A stretch of DNA of 46,680 nucleotides from Micromonospora trifolii (GTDB lineage: Bacteria; Actinomycetota; Actinomycetes; Mycobacteriales; Micromonosporaceae): assembly GCF_022229005.1 (NCBI RefSeq), contig NZ_JAKKFD010000025.1:1-46680 (forward strand). Reading direction: 5' to 3'. Of this stretch, positions 42,022 through 46,680 are shown piece after piece. The notes under the pieces are model-generated. The model was not told the DNA's origin. It saw nothing but the letters and a program-made list of their open reading frames with translations, and searched no databases. Position numbers and translations under genes: made by a program. The stretch's first letter is position 1. Each line of letters begins with the position of its first letter.

Positions 42022-42663
42022 GTGAACTGGTTGGATCTCGTCGGCTGGGCCGGCTCCGCGGTGCTGGTCTGGTCGCTGCTGCAGTCGCGCATCCTGCGGT
42101 TGCGGGCGCTCAACCTCATCGGCTGCTTCGTGCTGATCGGCTACAACGCCGCCATCGAGGTCTGGCCCGGCGTCGGGCTCAACGTCGTGCTCGCGGTGAT
42201 CAACATCTGGTACCTGCGCGGGATGCTCGCCACCCGGCACGACGAGAAGACCTACCAGGTGGTGGAGGTCGGCGTCGGCGACCAGTTCCTCGCGCACACC
42301 CTGCGGGTGCACGCCGCCGACATCGTCCGGTTCAACCCCGGCTTCCACTGGGACCCGGACGCGTCGGGGCGCTCGGCGTTCCTTGTGGTCACGGCCGACG
42401 AGGTGGTCGGCGTGGTCCTGTCGCACGCCGAGGCGCCCGGCGTCGCCCAGATCGACCTGGACTACGTGACCCCGAAGTTCCGTGACTTCACCCCGGGCGA
42501 GTTCGTCTACCGGCGCAGCCACCTGTTCACCGAACGGGGCTTCCACCGGGTGGTCAGCCCACCCCGGATGGTCGCCCCCTACTACCACCGGCTCGGCTTC
42601 CGCCCGGAAGGCGACTCGTACGTCCTCGACCTGCCGGCGTCACCGACTCCCCAGTCGGCCTAG
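42022..42663 (+). CDS. YgjV-like membrane protein with GNAT-like C-terminal half
   Basis: 213 residues. Residues 1-75 have three hydrophobic helices (WLDLVGWAGSAVLVWSLL, LIGCFVLIGYNAAIEVW, VVLAVINIWYL) like the YgjV family. Residues 78-205 are soluble and read VVEVGVGDQFLAHTL, VDFVTP-like LDYVTPKFRDF, FTERGFHRVVSPP and YYHRLGFRPEGDSYVLDL, reminiscent of an acetyltransferase fold. Function unknown. TAGTCT ends six bases before the GTG start (leaderless). Confidence 0.75.
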   Translation: MNWLDLVGWAGSAVLVWSLLQSRILRLRALNLIGCFVLIGYNAAIEVWPGVGLNVVLAVINIWYLRGMLATRHDEKTYQVVEVGVGDQFLAHTLRVHAADIVRFNPGFHWDPDASGRSAFLVVTADEVVGVVLSHAEAPGVAQIDLDYVTPKFRDFTPGEFVYRRSHLFTERGFHRVVSPPRMVAPYYHRLGFRPEGDSYVLDLPASPTPQSA

Positions 42664-42771
42664 CTCACCGTCGCCCGAGTCGGCGTTGCGTCACGGACGC
42701 CCGGCCGGCGTTGCGTCACCGTCGTCCGATCCGGCGTAGCCTCACCTCGCCCGAATCGGCGTAGCGTCGCC
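42664..42771. repeat. Degenerate 25-26 bp tandem repeat, four copies
   Basis: The block CGGCGTTGCGTCAC recurs at 42681, 42706, 42732 (CGGCGTAGCCTCACC) and 42757 (CGGCGTAGCGTCGCC), each preceded by a CGCCCGA-like word. It fills most of the 227-base gap before the CNNM gene. No frame continues through it. A related word (TTGCCGCTGCGTGCCAC) occurs near 41473. Confidence 0.6.
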
Positions 42772-42890
42772 GGGGCAGGATTCGGCCGGCGCCGGACGGG
42801 GCAAAGACAGGCCTACGCCGGGCGGGCTCGCCGACCGGCGGGTGCCGCGCGTAGCGGCCGGTGCCACCACCACGAGGGAGCGAACCGGGC

Positions 42891-44228
42891 GTGCAGAGCT
42901 ACGGGAGCCAACTGGCCCTGGTCGGAGTCCTGGTCGTGATCAACGCGCTCTTCGCGGGCAGCGAGATGGCGTTGGTGTCGCTGCGAGACAGCCAGATCCA
43001 GCGGCTGGAGCGCACCAGCCGGGCCGGGCGGGTGCTGGCCCGGCTCGCGAAGGACCCGAACCGCTTCCTGGCCACCATCCAGATCGGCATCACCCTCGCC
43101 GGTTTCCTGGCCTCCGCCGCTGCGGCGGTCTCGCTGGCCAAACCCCTGGTGCCGCTGCTCGGGGTGTTCGGCGGCGCCGCCGAGACGATGGCGATCGTGG
43201 TGGTCACCCTCGCGCTGACGTTCGTCACCCTGGTCTTCGGTGAGCTGGCGCCCAAGCGGATCGCCATGCAGTCCGCCGAGCGGTGGGCGCTGCTGGTGGC
43301 CCGTCCCCTCGACCTGCTCGCCAGCCTCACCCGGCCAGCCGTCTGGGCGCTCGGCGCCACCAGCGACGTGGTGGTCCGTCTGGCCGGGCTCAACCCCAAA
43401 CACGAGCCGGAGGAGATCGGCCCGGACGAGCTGCGCGACATCGTCGCCGGCAACCACGGCTTCACCAAGGAACAGCGCACCATCATCGCCGGCGCCGTGG
43501 AGATCGCCGACCGGCGGCTGAGGGCTGTCCTCGTACCCCGGTTGCAGGTCTTCACGCTCGACAGCGGAACCACAGCGGAGGCCGCGCGACTCGTGCTGGC
43601 CGCCACCGGGCACTCCCGGGCTCCGGTCGTGCGCCACGGCGGCCTGGACGACACGGCCGGGGTGATCCACCTGCGTGACCTGGTCGGCGTGCCCGACGAC
43701 CGCCCGGTCGACGAGATCGCCCGACCGCCCATGCTGCTGCCCGACTCGCTACCGGTGGTGGAAGCGCTGCGCCAGTTCAAGGCCGAACGTCAGCACATCG
43801 CGCTCGTCGTGGACGAGCGCGGCGCCGTCGACGGCATCGTGACGCTGGAGGACATCCTGGAGGAGATCGTCGGCGAGATCTACGACGAAACCGACAGGGA
43901 TGTGCGCTCGGTACGCCGCGACCCCGACGGCGCGCTGCTGCTGCCCGGCACCTTCCCGGTGCACGACCTCCCGGACATCGGCGTGGAGCTGCCGTCGCGA
44001 CCGGATGGCGACTACACCACAGTCGCCGGGCTGGTGCTGGCCCGGCTCGGGCACATCCCCACCGTCGCCGGCGAGGACGTCACGCTGGACGGTTGGGTGC
44101 TGGTGGTGGCCGGCATCGACCACCGGGCGATCACCGAGGTACGAGTCAGCCGCGTACCCGACGAAGCCGACGGCGACGCCGACACCGACCAGGCCGCGGA
44201 ACCGGTGCTGGACGAGGCCCGGAGTTGA
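42891..44228 (+). CDS. CNNM/CBS-domain membrane protein (hemolysin C / CorC type)
   Basis: 445 residues: a CNNM transmembrane domain (about 1-185; VLVVINALFAGSEMALVS, LATIQIGITLAGFLAS, FGELAPKRIAM), two CBS domains (about 205-325; VPRLQVFTLDS, HIALVVDERGAVDGIVTLEDILEEIVGEI) and a C-terminal CorC_HlyC domain (about 345-425, TTVAGLVLARLGHIP). Homologues export magnesium or cobalt or sense such ions. Hemolysin names are historical. The GTG start has GAGGGAG 11 bases upstream; a GTG 30 bases earlier is an alternative. Confidence 0.92.
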   Translation: MQSYGSQLALVGVLVVINALFAGSEMALVSLRDSQIQRLERTSRAGRVLARLAKDPNRFLATIQIGITLAGFLASAAAAVSLAKPLVPLLGVFGGAAETMAIVVVTLALTFVTLVFGELAPKRIAMQSAERWALLVARPLDLLASLTRPAVWALGATSDVVVRLAGLNPKHEPEEIGPDELRDIVAGNHGFTKEQRTIIAGAVEIADRRLRAVLVPRLQVFTLDSGTTAEAARLVLAATGHSRAPVVRHGGLDDTAGVIHLRDLVGVPDDRPVDEIARPPMLLPDSLPVVEALRQFKAERQHIALVVDERGAVDGIVTLEDILEEIVGEIYDETDRDVRSVRRDPDGALLLPGTFPVHDLPDIGVELPSRPDGDYTTVAGLVLARLGHIPTVAGEDVTLDGWVLVVAGIDHRAITEVRVSRVPDEADGDADTDQAAEPVLDEARS

Positions 44229-44250
44229 CCCGTCCGACGAATGCCGTCGC

Positions 44251-44640
44251 TCAGGCGGGCGAGAGGTTCTGCAACCGGACCTGACCACGGGCCACCAGCC
44301 GCTCGTCGGCGTCGGTGATCTCCACCTGCCAGAGCTGCTGGCTGCGGCCCCGGTGCACCGGCGTGCCGACCGCCCTCAGCTCGCCGTCCCGGACGGCCCG
44401 CAGGAAGTCGGTCTGGTTCGACACCCCGACCACAGTGCCCCGGTCGGCCAGCCACAGGGAGCCACCCACGCTGGCCGCGGTCTCCACGACGGAGCAGTAC
44501 ACCCCGCCGTGCTGGATGCCGAACGGCTGGTGCAGCTCCGGGCGGACCTGCCAGCTGATGACCACCCGGTCGGCGCTGGCCTCCTCGAACTTGAGGCCGA
44601 GTAGGGCGACGAAACCGCCCGTCAGATCCGGAATCTCCAT
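44251..44640 (-). CDS. PaaI-family hotdog thioesterase
   Basis: 129 residues with QHGGVYCSVVETAASVGG (the HGG motif of the active site), VGVSNQTDFLRAV and HRGRSQQLWQVEI. It hydrolyses an acyl- or aryl-CoA of unknown type; homologues include MenI- and PaaI-like enzymes. The ATG is chosen because GAGGAGG lies eight bases upstream; a TTG start seven codons earlier would put the Shine-Dalgarno sequence inside the gene. Convergent with the CNNM gene (22-base gap). Confidence 0.9.
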   Translation of the reverse strand: MEIPDLTGGFVALLGLKFEEASADRVVISWQVRPELHQPFGIQHGGVYCSVVETAASVGGSLWLADRGTVVGVSNQTDFLRAVRDGELRAVGTPVHRGRSQQLWQVEITDADERLVARGQVRLQNLSPA

Positions 44641-44734
44641 GGCAAAGCCCTCCTCGATCAACGGGGCGCAAGCCTAGCCGGGGCGGGTTGCGCCAAACCC
44701 GGTACGGGTCGGTGCCGGCGATGGGGGAGAATCG

Positions 44735-46033
44735 GTGACCGTGACCGACAGCAGCCCTCCGCCGCCCGGGCGGGACTCCCTGACCGACGACCTGCTCTGG
44801 CGTGGCCTCATCCAGGACTCGACAGGCCTCGACGAGCTGCGCGAGCTGCTCGACGGCGGGAAGTCCACCACGTACTACGTGGGCTTCGACCCCACCGCCC
44901 CGAGCCTGCACGTCGGCAACCTCATGCAGGTCACCACGGCCCGCCGGCTGCAACTCGCCGGTCACCGCCCGCTGCTGCTGGTCGGTGGGGCGACCGGGCA
45001 GATCGGTGACCCGAAGGAGAGCGCCGAGCGGACCCTCAACCCGCCCGACGTGATCGCCGGCTGGGTCGAGCGCATCCGTGACCAGCTGGCGCCGTTCGTG
45101 TCGTACTCCGGCGAGAACGCGGCCCAGTTGGTCAACAACCTGGAGTGGACCGGCGAGATGTCGGTGGTCGAGTTCCTCCGCGACGTGGGCAAGCACTTCC
45201 CGGTGAACAAGATGCTCGCGCGGGAGGTGGTGCGGGCCCGGCTGGAGACCGGCATCAGCTTCACCGAGTTCAGCTACCAGCTGCTTCAGGGCAACGACTT
45301 CTTCGAGCTGCACCGCCGGCACGGCTGTCAGCTCCAGTTCGGTGGCTCCGACCAGTGGGGCAACATCACCGCCGGCGTCGACTACGTCCGCCGACGCGGC
45401 GCGGGGCCGGTGCAGGCGTTCACCACGCCGCTCGTCACCAAGTCCGACGGCACGAAGTTCGGCAAGACCGAGGGCGGCACCGTCTGGCTCGACCCCACGA
45501 TGACCAGCCCGTACGCCTTCTACCAGTTCTGGCTCAACGTCGAGGACCAGGAGGTGGACCGCTACCTGCGGTACTTCAGTTTCCGGACCCGCGATGAGCT
45601 GGAAGAGCTGGCCAAGGCGACCGCCGAACGGCCGGCGGCCCGCCTGGCGCAGCGGGCGCTCGCCGAGGAGCTGACCACCCTGGTGCACGGCGCCGACGAG
45701 ACCCGACAGACGATCGCCGCCAGCCAGGCGCTCTTCGGCAGGGGATCGTTGGACGAGCTGGCGCCGGAGACCCTGCGCGCCGCCCTGACCGAGGCGGGTC
45801 TCGTGCGCCTCTCCGGCGAATTGCCGGATGTGGCGGGTCTGCTGCGCGACTCCGGGTTGGTGAGCGGCCTCAAGGAGGCCCGGCGGGTGATCGCCGAGGG
45901 TGGCGCCTACGTCAACAACAACCGGGTGACCGCTGTGGACGCCGGGGTGTCGCCGGCCGACCTGCTGCACGGGCGATACCTGGTGCTGCGCCGGGGGAAA
46001 CGGTCGTTCGCGGGCGTTGAGCTGGGCGAATAG
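44735..46033 (+). CDS. tyrS: Tyrosyl-tRNA synthetase
   Basis: Class I synthetase, 432 residues. HIGH-like HVGN in PTAPSLHVGNLM, tyrosine-binding YQLLQGNDFFEL and GGSDQWGNI, KMSKS-like KFGKTEGG, and a C-terminal S4 RNA-binding domain (about 355-432, KEARRVIAEGGAYVNNNRV). GTG with GGGGGAGA a few bases upstream; a second GTG six bases later is possible. No T-box leader was seen in the 94-base gap before it. Confidence 0.96.
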   Translation: MTVTDSSPPPPGRDSLTDDLLWRGLIQDSTGLDELRELLDGGKSTTYYVGFDPTAPSLHVGNLMQVTTARRLQLAGHRPLLLVGGATGQIGDPKESAERTLNPPDVIAGWVERIRDQLAPFVSYSGENAAQLVNNLEWTGEMSVVEFLRDVGKHFPVNKMLAREVVRARLETGISFTEFSYQLLQGNDFFELHRRHGCQLQFGGSDQWGNITAGVDYVRRRGAGPVQAFTTPLVTKSDGTKFGKTEGGTVWLDPTMTSPYAFYQFWLNVEDQEVDRYLRYFSFRTRDELEELAKATAERPAARLAQRALAEELTTLVHGADETRQTIAASQALFGRGSLDELAPETLRAALTEAGLVRLSGELPDVAGLLRDSGLVSGLKEARRVIAEGGAYVNNNRVTAVDAGVSPADLLHGRYLVLRRGKRSFAGVELGE

Positions 46034-46058
46034 CCGCTTGTCGACGATGTGACGGGGG

Positions 46059-46103
46059 ACGCGTCCGGCGGATTTGACGATCATCCCGCCGGACGCGTAA
46101 CTT
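46059..46103 (+). terminator. tyrS terminator (overlapping a promoter-like pair)
   Basis: ACGCGTCCGGCGG (46059-46071) pairs perfectly with CCGCCGGACGCGT (46086-46098), 14-base loop, followed by AACTTTCTCTCT. The loop contains TTGACG (46074), and TAACTT (46098) lies 18 bases further, so it may double as the most upstream rRNA promoter; the terminator reading is favoured. Confidence 0.65.
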
Positions 46104-46242
46104 TCTCTCTGCCAGCGCGGAACGGACGAAACAGGCGAAAGCCGAAAACGGCCGGAGCGCAGGTCAACGGCCTGGGGGCCGGGTGGGCATGCCTACCGGA
46201 GCCCCGACCGGGAGGTGCCACCAGAAACGCCGCGAGGCGGAT

Positions 46243-46271
46243 TTGGCGCGGCGAAACCGACCGGGTATGGT
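46243..46271 (+). promoter_or_regulatory. rRNA operon promoter, upstream copy
   Basis: TTGGCG, 17-base spacer CGGCGAAACCGACCGGG, TATGGT. The spacer matches that of the downstream promoter at 14 of 17 positions, so the two are duplicates. Confidence 0.6.
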
Positions 46272-46411
46272 TACGAACCGGTAGGGCACCGGGCGGGTCG
46301 CGGGAAACCGCGACGGCCGGCCTACCGAATCCATGACGAGAGCGGCGCAAGCCGGTTACGACATGGTGCCCGCATTATCGGGTGAAGCACGACGAACCGC
46401 GAAATACCGGT

Positions 46412-46440
46412 TTGACACGGCGGAAACGAGCGGGTAACGT
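46412..46440 (+). promoter_or_regulatory. rRNA operon promoter, main copy
   Basis: TTGACA, 17-base spacer CGGCGGAAACGAGCGGG, TAACGT. Consensus -35 and optimal spacing, about 240 bases before the expected 16S start. It is the strongest promoter sequence in the window. Confidence 0.78.
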
Positions 46441-46540
46441 AGTAAAAGTGCCTGGCGCTGAAAGCGCGGGGTGCGGAGCGGGAAATAGCCCCGGGTTGGG
46501 GTTCCACTGTGGTGGGGCTTCTGGTCGGTGTGTGGTTGTT

Positions 46541-46680
46541 CTTTGAGAACTCAACAGGGTGCTTGTAAAGCCAGTGCCAATTATGATTTATACCCCGGAC
46601 TGGTCAGTTTTTGCTGGCTGGTTGGGATTCCTTTGGCAACATTTGTTTGTTGTCAGGATGCTGTTCAACTAATTTTTTGT
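46541..46680 (+). promoter_or_regulatory. rRNA leader with boxA antitermination site
   Basis: CTTTGAGAACTCAACAGGG matches the actinobacterial rrn boxA (NusB/S10/NusA site). The following AT-rich leader, with GTTGTCAGGATGCTG and ATTTTTTGT at the right edge, has the form of the RNase III processing stem just upstream of 16S rRNA. The mature 16S gene is expected to start within a few bases beyond the window. The region 46104-46540 holds no gene besides the promoters. Confidence 0.85.

Noticed and set aside
46074..46103. TTGACG-N18-TAACTT as the first rRNA promoter
   Set aside because: The -35 lies in the loop and the -10 at the foot of a perfect 13-bp terminator stem behind tyrS; the terminator explains the sequence better, but double use is not excluded.

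Overview
The window looks like a chromosome segment of a high-GC actinomycete, most likely Micromonosporaceae (Micromonospora-like). The evidence is very GC-rich third codon positions, frequent GTG starts, many ATGA/GTGA gene overlaps, several genes with a -10 box directly before the start codon (leaderless type), and actinobacterial gene orders (infC-rpmI-rplT-SpoU methylase-pheST; argCJBDFRGH; rpe with ribD-ribE-ribM-ribBA-ribH). The family assignment is inference; the phylum is secure.

Layout. 1-1560: two tandem paralogous lipoproteins on the minus strand, the first cut by the window edge. 1815-3453: rpe and a REC-GGDEF-like response regulator. 3531-8111: FMN riboswitch and a complete riboflavin operon including the PnuC-type transporter RibM. 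8131-10583 (minus): polar amino acid ABC transporter. 10717-11875: hisE-hisG, followed by a large palindrome. 12084-12557: small PH-domain membrane protein. 12611-15091: infC-rpmI-rplT with a long attenuator-like leader and an AUC start for infC, then a SpoU methyltransferase. 15311-18977: pheST.

18981-24668 is the most interesting part: an S26 signal-peptidase-like protein, a 71-residue precursor with ten cysteines (minus strand), MauE-like and MauD-like membrane redox proteins, an ABC exporter and a SARP-type regulator. Two divergent promoters between the precursor and mauE carry the same layout: two heptamers 11 bp apart, 7 bp, then TAGCGT. That is the operator architecture expected for a SARP regulator. 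I read this as a compact system for making, oxidising, exporting and trimming a disulfide-rich peptide, inserted between pheT and argC, which lie close together in other actinobacteria. No known RiPP modification enzyme is present.

24814-33399: ARG box and the full arginine operon argCJBDFRGH. 33443-44640: mixed housekeeping and stress genes (YjbR-like protein, HTH protein, 3-methyladenine glycosylase, beta-propeller plus ubiquitin-like protein, luciferase-like monooxygenase plus FMN reductase, tandem UspA, ArsR-type regulator plus serine hydrolase, GNAT, YgjV-like protein, CNNM/CBS transporter, hotdog thioesterase). 44735-46033: tyrS. 46034-46680: no protein gene; it is the promoter and boxA leader of an rRNA operon whose 16S gene should start just past the right edge.

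Two operon junctions (ribM-ribBA and argC-argJ) contain short repeat-like inserts that form tiny open frames overlapping stop/start at both ends, so translational coupling is kept through the insert. No tRNA gene, CRISPR array, transposase or insertion sequence was seen.
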